Shown piece after piece: positions 27,656 through 37,016 of a stretch of 64,000 bases of DNA (positions within the stretch are counted from its first letter, which is position 1; each line of letters starts with the position of its first letter). The notes under the pieces are model-generated. The model saw only the letters and a program-made list of their open reading frames with translations, had not been told where the DNA came from and ran no database searches. Source of the DNA: RCIO01 sp965232405. GTDB taxonomy: Bacteria > Pseudomonadota > Alphaproteobacteria > Rhizobiales > Rhizobiaceae. The stretch lies in NCBI GenBank assembly GCA_965232405.1, contig OZ246966.1, positions 3,348,001 through 3,412,000 on the forward strand. Direction: 5' to 3'. The position numbers and the translations under genes were made by a program.

Positions 27656-28786
27656 ATGGCGGCCGGCAACTCACCGCTGCAAGGCGCGGATGAAACCGAC
27701 CGTCGTTTCATGGCGGCAGCGATCAGGCTTTCGCGTCATCATCTCGGATTGACCGCGACCAACCCCTCTGTCGGAACGCTGATCGTGCGCGACGATGGTC
27801 AAGGCCCGCGCATTGTCGGTCGCGGGGTCACCGCAGCCGGTGGCAGGCCGCATGCCGAGCCGCAGGCGCTCGCCGAGGCCGGCGAACTTGCGCGCGGCGC
27901 CACCGCCTATGTCACGCTCGAACCCTGCGCTCACCACGGACGAACGCCGCCCTGCGCGGAGGCGCTGATCACCTCCGGCGTATCGCGTGTTGTCGGCGCG
28001 GCGAGCGATCCGGACTCGCGTGTTTCCGGTCGCGGCTATGCGATGCTGCGCGACGCAGGGATCACGGTGGTTGAGCGCGTTTTGGCCGCCGAGGCCGCCG
28101 ATCTGATGGCCGGCTACCTGATTCGATCCGTCAAAAAGCGTCCTGAAGTGACTCTGAAACTTGCCGTTTCGGCCGATGGCATGATCGGACGCAAGGGCGA
28201 TGGTCAGGTGGCAGTCACCGGTGAAGTCTCCCGCTCGCAGGTGCATGCCATGCGTGCGGAGGCCGACGCGATACTGGTTGGCAGCGGAACCGCAGTCGCC
28301 GACGACCCCGAACTGACCTGTCGACTGCCGGGGCTGGAGCGGCGTTCGCCCATCCGCATCGTTCTAGACAGCGACGCACGGCTGCCTGTCGATTCCAGGC
28401 TCGCTTTGTCGGCGCGTCAGACACCGGTGCTTCTTGCCGCTTCGATCAGTGCGGACGCTACCAAGAAGACGGCGCTGGGAACACTGGGTGTGGAATTCAT
28501 AGGTGCCGAATTGGTCGACGGTCTGGTGGCGCTGCCCGAACTGTTGGATGACCTTGCCGAGCGTGGCATCTCCACGCTCATGGTCGAGGGCGGCGCGCGC
28601 ATTGCCGTCCAGTTCCTGCGCGACGGCCTGGTCGACCGCATCGCACTGTTCGGCGGTGCAATGGAGGTCGGTGCCGGGGGCATCGAATCGCCCCTGACGT
28701 ATGAAACCGTGCCTGAAGGTTTTCGGCTTGTCCGCGAGGCAAGCTATGGCCACGATCGCTACGCGGAATGGGTAAGGGACATCTGA
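27656..28786 (+). CDS. ribD: Bifunctional riboflavin deaminase-reductase
   Basis: Carries out the second and third steps of riboflavin synthesis: deamination of the pyrimidine and reduction of the ribosyl chain. 376 residues. The N-terminal deaminase has the zinc motifs 'RPHAEPQALAEAGE' and 'EPCAHHGRTPPCAEAL'; the C-terminal reductase starts near residue 155 ('PEVTLKLAVSADGMIGRKGD') and has the NADPH segment 'ISTLMVEGGARIAVQFL'. The ATG is three bases after the nrdR stop and the stop overlaps the ribE start, so the genes are translated together. Confidence 0.93.
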   Translation: MAAGNSPLQGADETDRRFMAAAIRLSRHHLGLTATNPSVGTLIVRDDGQGPRIVGRGVTAAGGRPHAEPQALAEAGELARGATAYVTLEPCAHHGRTPPCAEALITSGVSRVVGAASDPDSRVSGRGYAMLRDAGITVVERVLAAEAADLMAGYLIRSVKKRPEVTLKLAVSADGMIGRKGDGQVAVTGEVSRSQVHAMRAEADAILVGSGTAVADDPELTCRLPGLERRSPIRIVLDSDARLPVDSRLALSARQTPVLLAASISADATKKTALGTLGVEFIGAELVDGLVALPELLDDLAERGISTLMVEGGARIAVQFLRDGLVDRIALFGGAMEVGAGGIESPLTYETVPEGFRLVREASYGHDRYAEWVRDI

Positions 28787-29400
28787 TGTTCACAGGCATT
28801 GTCACCGACGTCGGCACCGTCGCATCGGTAACTCCGCTGCCCGAAGGCGTGCGGCTGCGCATCGGAACCAGTTACGATCCGCAGACGATCGAAATCGGTG
28901 CTTCCATCGCCTGCGGCGGGGTGTGCCTGACCGTGGTTGCGCTGCCGGGAGGTGGCTCAAATGCGCGCTGGTTCGAGGTCGAGGCCTGGGAAGAAGCGCT
29001 GCGGCTGACAAGTGCCGGCGACTGGAAGGCCGGTACGCGGCTCAACCTGGAACGGGCGCTGAAGATCGGCGACGAACTGGGCGGTCACATCGTTTCCGGA
29101 CACGTTGACGGCATGGCCAGAATTGTCGGCCGCAAGGATGAAGGCGATGCTGTCCGCTTCACGCTGGAAGCGCCGGCCGAACTGGCAAGGTTCATCGCGC
29201 CCAAGGGATCGGTCGCGCTTGATGGCACATCGCTGACGGTGAACGGCGTTGAAGGCGCGCGTTTCGATGTGCTTTTGATCCTGCACTCGCTCTCGGTGAC
29301 GACATGGGCAGACCGGCAGGTTGGCGACAGCGTCAATCTGGAGGTCGACACAATGGCGCGCTATGCCGCGCGGCTGATGGAATACAATCCGGACGCCTGA
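28786..29400 (+). CDS. ribE: Riboflavin synthase alpha subunit
   Basis: Dismutates two 6,7-dimethyl-8-ribityllumazine into riboflavin and its pyrimidine precursor. Length 204 residues, two lumazine-binding repeats: first from 'MFTGIVTDVGTVASV', second from 'LGGHIVSGHVDGMARIVG'. The SLTVN motif ('GTSLTVNGVEG') is present. The ATG at 28786 shares one base with the ribD stop (TGATG). An ATG-like extension to 28768 lies inside ribD. Name note: the gene is ribE or ribC depending on the system. Confidence 0.93.
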   Translation: MFTGIVTDVGTVASVTPLPEGVRLRIGTSYDPQTIEIGASIACGGVCLTVVALPGGGSNARWFEVEAWEEALRLTSAGDWKAGTRLNLERALKIGDELGGHIVSGHVDGMARIVGRKDEGDAVRFTLEAPAELARFIAPKGSVALDGTSLTVNGVEGARFDVLLILHSLSVTTWADRQVGDSVNLEVDTMARYAARLMEYNPDA

Positions 29401-29501
29401 GACGCACTGGCTCAATCGGTTCTCACGCTGACCGGAACTCCGCGCTTGCTGTCGCTGCCCGATAGGCCTAAGTGACCGCATTCCCATGAGCGCGAAAAAC
29501 C

Positions 29502-29942
29502 ATGCCGCACCTGCTGATTGTTGAAGCCCGTTTTTACGACGACCTTTCCGATGCCTTGCTTGAAGGTGCGGCGGCCGCACTTGAGCGCGCAGGCGCGACT
29601 TATGATGTGGTGACGGTCATGGGCGCGCTGGAAATTCCGCCCGCAATTGCATTCGCGGAAGAAGCGGCGCGCGAAGGTGGTGTCGAATATGACGGCTATG
29701 TTGCGCTGGGCTGCGTTATCCGCGGCGAAACCTATCATTTCGAGATTGTTGCCAATGAGTCGAGCCGCGCCATCATGGATATGGGCGTCAATCGGCCTCT
29801 CGCCATCGGCAATGGCATCCTGACTGTCGAAAACGACGATCAGGCCTGGGCGCGAGCGCGCAAGGAAGAAGGCGACAAGGGCGGATTTGCCGCCCGCGCT
29901 GCGCTGACCTCGATCGCTCTGCGGGAGAAACTTCGGTCATGA
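29502..29942 (+). CDS. ribH: 6,7-dimethyl-8-ribityllumazine synthase
   Basis: Condenses the pyrimidine intermediate with 3,4-dihydroxy-2-butanone phosphate. Length 146 residues, normal. Marks: 'TVMGALEIPPAIAFA', 'YVALGCVIRGETYHFEIVAN' with the catalytic His, and 'IGNGILTVENDDQAWARA'. It follows ribE after 101 bases. I looked for an FMN riboswitch in that gap and saw none. The stop overlaps the nusB start (ATGA). Confidence 0.95.
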   Translation: MPHLLIVEARFYDDLSDALLEGAAAALERAGATYDVVTVMGALEIPPAIAFAEEAAREGGVEYDGYVALGCVIRGETYHFEIVANESSRAIMDMGVNRPLAIGNGILTVENDDQAWARARKEEGDKGGFAARAALTSIALREKLRS

Positions 29943-30445
29943 GCGCGCCCAAAGCGGTTCAGGATGCAGGCGGGCAGGTGAAGCCGGCCAACAAGCGCGG
30001 CGCAGCCAGGCTGGCTGCCGTGCAGGCGCTTTACCAGATGGATGTTGCGGGCAGCGGCGTGCTGGAGACCGCTGCCGAATACGAAACCTATCGACTGGGC
30101 AAGGAACTCGACGGTTCGGTCTATCGTGAGGCCGATGCACAGTGGTTCCGCGCCATTCTTGCCGGGGTCGTCGAAGGCCAAAAGACAATAGACCCGGTCA
30201 TCCGCCGGGCGCTCACCGATGACTGGCCGCTGTCGCGCCTCGATTCCACCCTGCGCGCAATCCTTCGCGCCGGGGTTTATGAATTGCGCGAGCGCAAGGA
30301 CGTGCCCGTCGCGGTCATCGTGTCGGAATATGTCGACATCGCCAACGCTTTCTACGACGAGGAAGAGCCAAAGCTGGTCAACGCGGTGTTGGATCGCGTT
30401 TCGCGCGCCGAACGCGGCGAGGGCAGGGGGAAGGACCCGGCGTGA
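29939..30445 (+). CDS. nusB: Transcription antitermination factor NusB
   Basis: RNA-binding all-helical protein of 168 residues acting with NusE/S10 in antitermination of rRNA operons. Marks: 'KRGAARLAAVQALYQMDVAG' near the start, 'DDWPLSRLDSTLRAILRAGV', and 'VSEYVDIANAFYDEEEPKLV'. The coupling of ribH and nusB is widespread in bacteria. The GTG of the next gene overlaps its stop. Confidence 0.95.
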   Translation: MSAPKAVQDAGGQVKPANKRGAARLAAVQALYQMDVAGSGVLETAAEYETYRLGKELDGSVYREADAQWFRAILAGVVEGQKTIDPVIRRALTDDWPLSRLDSTLRAILRAGVYELRERKDVPVAVIVSEYVDIANAFYDEEEPKLVNAVLDRVSRAERGEGRGKDPA

Positions 30446-31653
30446 CCAACGCGCAGGCTGAGCGTGAGGCGACCCGCACGACGCTGATTTTTGCCGCTTC
30501 GCAGGCAATCGTCGGCTCTGCTGCGCCGATCTGCATTTCCTTGGGCGGACTGGCTGGCGACTATCTGCTTGGCGCCGACAAGTCGCTCGCCACCGCACCG
30601 GTAACCGCTTTCACCGTCGGCGTCGCCGCCGGCGCCATTCCGGCCGCGCACGCAATCCGCATGCTTGGTCAGCGCGGCGGCTTCATGACCGGGTCGCTCG
30701 TGACGGGGCTAGGCGGCGGCATTGCCGCGATAGCGCTGTTTCAGTCGAGTTTCTGGCTGTTCGTGGCTGGTTTGCTTGTCATTGGCAGCGGCGGCGCCTT
30801 CGTGCAGCAGTTCCGCTTCGCCGCGGCCGACAACGCGCCGCCGGAGTTCAAGGCACGGGCGATTTCGTGGGTTCTGGCCGGCGGCGTGGTAACCGCGATT
30901 CTGGGGCCGCAGATCGTCATCTTTACCCGGGAGATGCTTGCGCCGGTGATGTTCGCCGGCTCGTTCGTCTCTGTGATCGGGCTGGCGTTGGCCGGCATCT
31001 TCATCCTTTCCTTCCTGAGGTTGCGCAAGGATCAGCCCGCCAATGCCGATGCCGGTACGGGCCCGGCCCGGCCGTTGTCGGAGATTGTCAGCAATCCGCG
31101 TTTTGCGGTGGCGCTGCTGTGTGCTGTCGGAAGCTATGCACTGATGAGCTTTGTCATGACCGGCGCGCCGCTTGCCATGGTCGGCTGCGGCTTCACGCCG
31201 GACGAAGCAACGCTAGGCATTTCCTGGCACGTGATGGCCATGTTCGCGCCGAGCTTCTTCACCGGGCGGCTCATCGCGCGTTTCGGCAAGGAAAAGGTGG
31301 TCGCCGCCGGTCTGGTCCTCTTGATCGGTTGCGGCATCGTCGCGCTATCGGGCATCCAGCTCTGGCAGTTCTGGACTGCGCTGATTCTGCTCGGGCTGGG
31401 CTGGAATTTCGGCTTCATCGGCTCGACGGCGATGGTCGCCGAGACCTATCGCCCGGCCGAGAAGAACAAGGTGCAGGGTTTCCACGATTTCGTTCTGTTT
31501 TCTTTCGTCGCGTTCGGATCGCTGATGTCGGGCCAGGTCTACAATGCGTGGGGCTGGGAGATGCTGAACTGGATCATCTTCCCGGTCACCGTGCTGTGCC
31601 TGATCGCTCTCGCTGCGCTCGCCATGGTTTCGCGCGCTCCTCGCACCGCGTGA
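30442..31653 (+). CDS. Major facilitator superfamily transporter
   Basis: Twelve-helix inner-membrane transporter of 403 residues. The first loop region 'LGQRGGFMTGSLVTGLGGGI' corresponds to the MFS motif A area. The substrate is unknown; the position after riboflavin genes is conserved in relatives and could suggest riboflavin or a cofactor, but this is only inference. The GTG start at 30442 overlaps the nusB stop by four bases. The stop at 31653 is followed by the hppA promoter region. Confidence 0.8.
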   Translation: MTNAQAEREATRTTLIFAASQAIVGSAAPICISLGGLAGDYLLGADKSLATAPVTAFTVGVAAGAIPAAHAIRMLGQRGGFMTGSLVTGLGGGIAAIALFQSSFWLFVAGLLVIGSGGAFVQQFRFAAADNAPPEFKARAISWVLAGGVVTAILGPQIVIFTREMLAPVMFAGSFVSVIGLALAGIFILSFLRLRKDQPANADAGTGPARPLSEIVSNPRFAVALLCAVGSYALMSFVMTGAPLAMVGCGFTPDEATLGISWHVMAMFAPSFFTGRLIARFGKEKVVAAGLVLLIGCGIVALSGIQLWQFWTALILLGLGWNFGFIGSTAMVAETYRPAEKNKVQGFHDFVLFSFVAFGSLMSGQVYNAWGWEMLNWIIFPVTVLCLIALAALAMVSRAPRTA

Positions 31654-31735
31654 CCGTCAGTTCGGCTTAAACCCATTCAAATGACGCCGGCATAGGCCAT
31701 TAGGGGCAATTCCGGGGCAAAAACGGGCCAACAGC

Positions 31736-31764
31736 TTGACGTTGACCGGCCGCTTGCGCATAAG
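31736..31764 (+). promoter_or_regulatory. Probable promoter of hppA
   Basis: TTGACG (31736-31741), a 17-base spacer and CATAAG (31759-31764). Transcripts would carry a leader of roughly 90 bases that contains an inverted pair GGTCCG/CGGACC around 31810-31837. The ribosome binding site is AAAGGAAAAA upstream of the ATG at 31860. Confidence 0.5.
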
Positions 31765-31859
31765 CCGCCGCGAAAGGACAAGCCCTCATCGGGGGCGGTC
31801 CTGATCGAACGGTCCGCGGAGGGGTTCTTTCGGACCAAACCCAAAGGAAAAATCTGGCA

Positions 31860-33998
31860 ATGACTATGCTTTATGTCGTCATCGCCTGCGGCTTGCTTTC
31901 TGTCCTTTACGCCATCTGGGCGACGCAGTCGGTCCTCGCGGCCGACCAGGGCAATGCACGCATGCAGGAAATCGCCGGCGCGATCCGCGAAGGCGCGCAG
32001 GCCTATCTGTCCCGTCAGTATACGACCATCGCCATCGTTGGCGTGATCGTGTTTCTGCTTGCCTGGTGGCTCTTGTCCGTGGCTGCAGCGATCGGCTTCC
32101 TGATCGGTGCAGTGCTTTCGGGCGTCGCCGGCTTCATTGGCATGCATGTCTCGGTTCGCGCCAATGTGCGTACCGCCCAGGCAGCATCCAACAGCCTCGC
32201 CGCCGGCCTCGACATCGCATTCAAGTCGGGCGCCATCACCGGCATGCTGGTAGCTGGCCTCGCCCTGCTGGGCGTCTCGGTCTATTACTGGGTTCTGATT
32301 GGTCCCATGGGCTATGGCCCGGCTGACCGCGCCGTCATCGACGCGCTCGTCGCGCTCGGCTTCGGCGCCTCGCTGATCTCCATCTTCGCTCGTCTCGGCG
32401 GCGGCATCTTTACCAAGGGTGCTGACGTTGGCGGCGACCTGGTCGGCAAGGTTGAAGCCGGCATTCCCGAGGACGATCCGCGCAATCCGGCCACCATTGC
32501 CGACAACGTCGGTGACAATGTGGGCGACTGCGCCGGCATGGCCGCCGACCTTTTCGAAACCTACGCGGTGACCGTTGTCGCCACTATGGTTTTGGGCGCG
32601 ATCTTCTTCGCCGGCACCGAAGTGCTCGGTCAGGTGATGCTCTACCCGCTTGCGCTTTGCGCGGCCTGCATCATTACCTCGATCATCGGCACCTTCTTTG
32701 TCCGTCTGGGCTCGAACGGCTCGATCATGGGCGCTCTCTACAAGGGCCTCATCGTCACCGGCCTGCTCACCATCATCGGTGTTGGCGGCGCTACCTCGCT
32801 GACCATCGGCTGGGATTCGATCGGCACCGTCGGCGGCATGGACATCACCGGCACCAACCTGTTCATCTGTGGCCTCATCGGCCTTGCTGTGACAGGCCTG
32901 ATCGTGGTGATCACCGAGTACTATACCGGCACTGACAAGCGTCCGGTGAACTCGATCGCCCAGGCGTCGGTGACCGGTCACGGCACCAACGTGATCCAGG
33001 GTCTGGCGGTTTCGCTTGAAGCCACAGCAATGCCGGCAATCGTCATCGTGGCAGGCATCATTGCGACCTTCCAGTTCGCTGGCCTGTTCGGCACGGCGAT
33101 CGCCGTCACCACCATGCTCGGCCTCGCCGGCATGATCGTGGCGCTCGACGCCTTCGGTCCGGTGACCGACAACGCCGGCGGCATCGCCGAAATGTCGGGC
33201 CTGCCTTCGGAAGTCCGTCAGTCCACCGATGCGCTGGACGCCGTTGGTAACACCACCAAGGCCGTTACCAAGGGCTACGCCATCGGCTCGGCTGGTCTGG
33301 GCGCTCTGGTCCTGTTTGCTGCCTACTCCTACGATCTGGAGTTCTTCGCGGCCAACAGCGATCAGTTCCCCTACTTCGCCGACATGGGCAACGTCTCCTT
33401 CTCGCTCTCCAACCCCTATGTGGTTGCGGGCCTGATCTTCGGCGGCCTGATCCCGTATCTGTTTGGCGGCATTGCCATGACCGCGGTTGGCCGTGCAGGC
33501 GGCGCCGTGGTTGAGGAAGTGCGCAGGCAGTTCAAGGAGAAGCCGGGCATCATGGAAGGCAAGGACAAGCCTGACTATGCCCGTGCGGTGGACATGCTGA
33601 CCAAGGCTGCGATCAAGGAGATGATCATCCCGTCGCTGCTGCCGGTGCTGGCTCCGCTGGTCGTCTATTTCGGCGTCCTGCTGATTTCCGGCTCCAAGGC
33701 CTCGGCCTTTGCGGCTCTCGGCGCTTCGCTGCTCGGCGTTATCGTCAACGGCCTGTTCGTTGCGATCTCCATGACCTCGGGCGGTGGCGCCTGGGACAAC
33801 GCCAAGAAGAGCTTCGAAGACGGCTTCACCGACAAGGACGGTGTGAAGCACGAGAAGGGCTCCGAGGCGCACAAGGCCTCCGTGACTGGTGACACCGTCG
33901 GCGATCCCTACAAGGACACCGCCGGCCCGGCCGTCAACCCGGCCATCAAGATCACCAACATCATGGCGCTGCTGCTTCTGGCCGTGCTTGCGCACTAG
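31860..33998 (+). CDS. hppA: Proton-translocating membrane pyrophosphatase (K+-independent type)
   Basis: Membrane pyrophosphatase of 712 residues and about 16 helices that pumps H+ while splitting PPi. Substrate site: 'DVGGDLVGKVEAGIPEDDPR' and 'ADNVGDNVGDCAGMAADLFE', with the second acidic site 'DAFGPVTDNAGGIAEMSG'. The K+ subclass residue is Lys467 in 'GNTTKA'; K+-dependent enzymes have Ala there, so this one is predicted K+ independent. It has its own promoter and terminator. A 772-residue antisense open frame is a shadow of its biased codons. Confidence 0.96.
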   Translation: MTMLYVVIACGLLSVLYAIWATQSVLAADQGNARMQEIAGAIREGAQAYLSRQYTTIAIVGVIVFLLAWWLLSVAAAIGFLIGAVLSGVAGFIGMHVSVRANVRTAQAASNSLAAGLDIAFKSGAITGMLVAGLALLGVSVYYWVLIGPMGYGPADRAVIDALVALGFGASLISIFARLGGGIFTKGADVGGDLVGKVEAGIPEDDPRNPATIADNVGDNVGDCAGMAADLFETYAVTVVATMVLGAIFFAGTEVLGQVMLYPLALCAACIITSIIGTFFVRLGSNGSIMGALYKGLIVTGLLTIIGVGGATSLTIGWDSIGTVGGMDITGTNLFICGLIGLAVTGLIVVITEYYTGTDKRPVNSIAQASVTGHGTNVIQGLAVSLEATAMPAIVIVAGIIATFQFAGLFGTAIAVTTMLGLAGMIVALDAFGPVTDNAGGIAEMSGLPSEVRQSTDALDAVGNTTKAVTKGYAIGSAGLGALVLFAAYSYDLEFFAANSDQFPYFADMGNVSFSLSNPYVVAGLIFGGLIPYLFGGIAMTAVGRAGGAVVEEVRRQFKEKPGIMEGKDKPDYARAVDMLTKAAIKEMIIPSLLPVLAPLVVYFGVLLISGSKASAFAALGASLLGVIVNGLFVAISMTSGGGAWDNAKKSFEDGFTDKDGVKHEKGSEAHKASVTGDTVGDPYKDTAGPAVNPAIKITNIMALLLLAVLAH

Positions 33999-34020
33999 TC
34001 TGAAGCAGACCTGAAAAACT

Positions 34021-34053
34021 AAAAACCCGCGGGGGCGACCTCGCGGGTTTTTC
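34021..34053. terminator. Bidirectional terminator between hppA and bamE
   Basis: AAAAACCCGCG, a short loop, CGCGGGTTTTTC. It starts 23 bases after the hppA stop and 26 bases before the end of the convergent bamE gene. The A-run on one side and T-run on the other suit both directions. Confidence 0.88.
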
Positions 34054-34078
34054 TTTGTCTGTCGTCTGGTTGAAGGCT

Positions 34079-34588
34079 CTAGAAGCCGGGCAATCTGGAC
34101 GGCATTTTGCTGCCGCCGGCAATGCCGGAGATCATCTGGATCAGGAAGTTCTGATCCGCACCGCCAGTCGGCGTCGTGCGCGAGATGAAGTCGAACAGCT
34201 TGCCGTCCTGCATGCCGTAATTGGCGATATTGCTCACACGGCCGTCATCGCCGAAGTAGACGGCGAGAACTCGCTGGTCGACCACCTTTGCCTGCATGAA
34301 AGCGGCGTTGCGAACCCTCGTCTGCGAGATGTAATAAAACACCTCATTGTCGAAGGTGGCGGTGGTAGAGGGGGTGCCAAGCGTCAGCAGCACCTGTTCG
34401 CGGCTGGATCCTACAGGAATCAGGTCAAGCGAATCCTGGTCGATCACGTAACCCTTGTTGATTGTCTCGGATGGAGAAAGGGAAGCGGTTGCATTGCAGC
34501 CGGCAGCCAGCGCACCAAGCATGACAACGCCGGCGGCACCCGAAATCCGCACCAGCGGCGGGACCTTGAAAACAGCAGTCCGGGACAA
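34079..34588 (-). CDS. bamE: Outer membrane protein assembly factor BamE (SmpA/OmlA family lipoprotein)
   Basis: Lipoprotein of the BAM complex. The signal ends in the lipobox 'LAAGC'. The BamE domain has 'KGYVIDQDSLDLIPVGSSRE' and 'LLTLGTPSTTATFDNEVFYY'. The frame is open to 34819, but the domain and signal peptide need only about 169 residues; two neighbouring TTG codons (34588, 34591) lie 5-8 bases after GAGG, so the start is uncertain by one codon. It is divergent from the chaperone gene, a gene pair conserved in Rhizobiales. Confidence 0.85.
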   Translation of the reverse strand: MSRTAVFKVPPLVRISGAAGVVMLGALAAGCNATASLSPSETINKGYVIDQDSLDLIPVGSSREQVLLTLGTPSTTATFDNEVFYYISQTRVRNAAFMQAKVVDQRVLAVYFGDDGRVSNIANYGMQDGKLFDFISRTTPTGGADQNFLIQMISGIAGGSKMPSRLPGF

Positions 34589-34721
34589 CAACTCTACCTC
34601 ACCTTGCTGCGGCTCGCACCGCGCCCCATGCGTTTGCAGCGGCGGCGAAAAGCGGTAAACCAGCTTTGCCGGCGATGCAACCTGACCCTCAATATGCCGC
34701 CGAATTCGGAGTATTTCCTTA

Positions 34722-35282
34722 ATGTTCAAACGGTTGTTCGGGATTAAGGAAAGTCCGAACCAAGCGATCGTTGACGGCTTGTATGGGCAAATCGTGGCGG
34801 CGGCGCGGCAGCCGGTCATTTATTCGGACTGGGGTGCGCCGGACACGCCGCTGGGTCGGTTCGAGATGATTTCGCTGACACTTTTTCTGGTGCTGCGACG
34901 GCTGCGCGGCGAAAAGGATGCCGCTGCCGAGATCGCTCAGGAACTGGTCGATACGTTCTTCAAGGAGGTCGAACACTCGATCCGTGAACTGGGCATCGGC
35001 GATGTGGGCGTGCCCAAACGCATGAAGAAACTTGCCAGAATGTTCTATGGCCGGGCCGAATCTTACGGTGCCGCCCTCGATGCCGGTGATGAGGCGGCGC
35101 TTGCACAGGCGCTGAGCCGCAATATCCGGCCGGGCAGGGACGATTGGCCCGAGGCCGCGCATCTGGCTCGTTATGCCGTCGTCTCCGCTGACGCGCTGTC
35201 CGGCCAGTCTCTGGATGAGATTGTGGCTGGAACGATAGTCTTCCCGGTGGCAGCGGAGATCCGGTCGGGAGCGCCCGTATGA
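34722..35282 (+). CDS. Ubiquinol-cytochrome c chaperone (CBP3/UQCC family)
   Basis: Protein of 186 residues with the ubiquinol-cytochrome c chaperone domain ('MISLTLFLVLRRLRGEKDAA' and 'DVGVPKRMKKLARMFYGR'). The mitochondrial relative CBP3 assists assembly of cytochrome b in complex III, so a role in bc1 assembly is likely but unproven in bacteria. The gene overlaps the DUF177 gene by four bases. Confidence 0.85.
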   Translation: MFKRLFGIKESPNQAIVDGLYGQIVAAARQPVIYSDWGAPDTPLGRFEMISLTLFLVLRRLRGEKDAAAEIAQELVDTFFKEVEHSIRELGIGDVGVPKRMKKLARMFYGRAESYGAALDAGDEAALAQALSRNIRPGRDDWPEAAHLARYAVVSADALSGQSLDEIVAGTIVFPVAAEIRSGAPV

Positions 35283-35827
35283 CGAAGGTGACCAGCCCCG
35301 TTTCCCTCCAGGTTGATGTCTCGCGCCTTCCCGCCAAGGGCGTTGCAGTCAAGCTGGAAGCGGATGACGCGCAGCGCACTGCGCTGGCCGAACATCATCA
35401 GTTGGATGCGGTGAATACCTTTGGCTTTGACCTGCGCGTTTCACCCTGGAAGCGTGACGGCGCACGCGTGTCGGGTCGCGTGGCGGCAGACATTTCGCAG
35501 ACCTGCGTGGTCTCGCTGGAGCCGCTCGAGACGAAAATCGACGAAGAGATCTCTGCTCTGTTCGTACCGGAGACGTCGCGCCTGGCGCTGCGTGCGGGCG
35601 ACGATGGCGAGATTCTGCTCGATGCGGATGGCGACGATGCACCCGAAACCTTTTCCGGAACGCGCATAGATGTCGGGGCATTGGCGGAGGAATTCTTCGC
35701 ACTTGCCATCGATCCGTACCCGCGCCGCAAGGACGCCGAAATCCCTGAAAATCTACAGGAAACCAGCAATGAGGGGCCTTCGAATGCGCCCTTTGCAAAG
35801 CTCGGTTCGCTTGTGCGCAAGTCCTGA
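35279..35827 (+). CDS. DUF177 family protein (YceD-like)
   Basis: Protein of 182 residues with the YceD/DUF177 pattern: 'VSGRVAADISQTCVVSLEPL' (with its Cys), 'DEEISALFVP', and the acidic 'DIDVGALAEEFFALAIDPYP'-like segment (around residues 129-147). Such proteins are linked with 23S rRNA or ribosome maturation and often precede rpmF-plsX-fabH. rpmF is not here. The ATG overlaps the chaperone stop (ATGA). It is followed by plsX. Confidence 0.85.
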   Translation: MTKVTSPVSLQVDVSRLPAKGVAVKLEADDAQRTALAEHHQLDAVNTFGFDLRVSPWKRDGARVSGRVAADISQTCVVSLEPLETKIDEEISALFVPETSRLALRAGDDGEILLDADGDDAPETFSGTRIDVGALAEEFFALAIDPYPRRKDAEIPENLQETSNEGPSNAPFAKLGSLVRKS

Positions 35828-35935
35828 AATAGCCCTTCGGGAAGCCGAATTGAGGTTGTGCGACGTGCCAAAACCGCTATTTTCGCCGCACTTTGGCCCA
35901 CGCCCCGCGCCGGGGACCGACGAGAACGCTTACGA

Positions 35936-37000
35936 TTGATACGCATATCCATTGACGTCATGGGTGGAGATCACGGGCCTTCGGTTGTGTTGCCGGGGCT
36001 CATGCATGTGATCGAACGCCGGCCGGACGTGCGCTTCCTGCTGTTCGGACGTGCCGAAGAGGTGGAGCCGGTGCTGGCTGGCTTGCCGCGGCTGGCGTCG
36101 CTTAGCGAATTCCACCACTGCGAAGTCTCGGTACGCATGGATGACAAACCGAGCCAGGCGCTGCGGCAGGGTCGCTGGAAATCGTCCATGTGGCGGGCGA
36201 TCGAGGCGGTGAAGAACGGCGACGCCGATGTTTGCATTTCGGCAGGCAATACTGGCGCGCTGATGGCCATGTCGAAATTCTGCCTTCGCCCGATGGCCAA
36301 TGTTGAACGGCCTGCAATCGCGGCTCTGTGGCCTACAATGCGGTCCGAATGTGTGGTGCTGGATGTCGGCGCGAATATCGGCGCCGAAGCACAGCAGCTC
36401 GTCGATTTCGCAATCCTTGGCGCGGCCATGGCGCATTCGATCTTCCAGCTCGACCGGCCAACTGTCGGCCTGCTCAATGTCGGCGTGGAGGAGATCAAGG
36501 GGCAGGAGGGCGTGAAGGAAGCCGGCCGCATGCTGCGCGAGGCCCAGCTGCCCTCAATGGACTACCGGGGTTTTGTGGAAGGTGACGATATTGCCAAGGG
36601 CACGGTTGATGTCGTGGTGACAGAGGGTTTTTCCGGTAATATCGCTCTCAAGACCGCCGAGGGCACGGCGCGGCAGATCGGTGAATATCTGCGCGAGGCC
36701 ATGAGCCGTACGTTGATGGCGCGCATTGGCTATCTGTTTGCCAAATCGGCCTTTCGACGGCTGCGCGAGAAGCTGGACGTGCGCAAGGTCAATGGCGGCG
36801 TGTTTCTCGGCCTCAACGGGATTGTGGTCAAAAGTCACGGCGGCGCCGACGAAGAAGGCATCGCGGCTGCGGTCGATCTGGGCTACGACATGGCGCGGCG
36901 CAAGCTCATCGATACGATCCACGCCCAGCTCGAACACTTTTATGACCGCCAGCCGGAGCCGGACGCAGTTGCGGCAGGCGGCGGCACCGGCGCTGGCTGA
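35936..37000 (+). CDS. plsX: Phosphate acyltransferase PlsX
   Basis: Makes acyl-phosphate from acyl-ACP for phospholipid synthesis. Starts 'LIRISIDVMGGDHGPSVVLP', a family hallmark; 'VDVVVTEGFSGNIALKTAEG' lies in the C-terminal half. The frame is open to 35858, but homologues start at the residue encoded by TTG 35936 (354 residues), which I take as start; the absence of an ATG is a small oddity. The order plsX-fabH-ihfA-merR is conserved in alphaproteobacteria. Confidence 0.92.
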   Translation: MIRISIDVMGGDHGPSVVLPGLMHVIERRPDVRFLLFGRAEEVEPVLAGLPRLASLSEFHHCEVSVRMDDKPSQALRQGRWKSSMWRAIEAVKNGDADVCISAGNTGALMAMSKFCLRPMANVERPAIAALWPTMRSECVVLDVGANIGAEAQQLVDFAILGAAMAHSIFQLDRPTVGLLNVGVEEIKGQEGVKEAGRMLREAQLPSMDYRGFVEGDDIAKGTVDVVVTEGFSGNIALKTAEGTARQIGEYLREAMSRTLMARIGYLFAKSAFRRLREKLDVRKVNGGVFLGLNGIVVKSHGGADEEGIAAAVDLGYDMARRKLIDTIHAQLEHFYDRQPEPDAVAAGGGTGAG

Positions 37001-37016
37001 CCAGGGAAATTTCTGA

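Noticed and set aside
29401..29501. FMN riboswitch between ribE and ribH, or another riboflavin control element
   Set aside because: The conserved RFN helices and motifs were looked for and not seen in this gap or upstream of ribD.
31677..33995. Minus-strand open frame of 772 codons across hppA
   Set aside because: Shadow of the high-GC hppA gene; low-complexity His/Asp/Gly text without protein-like pattern.
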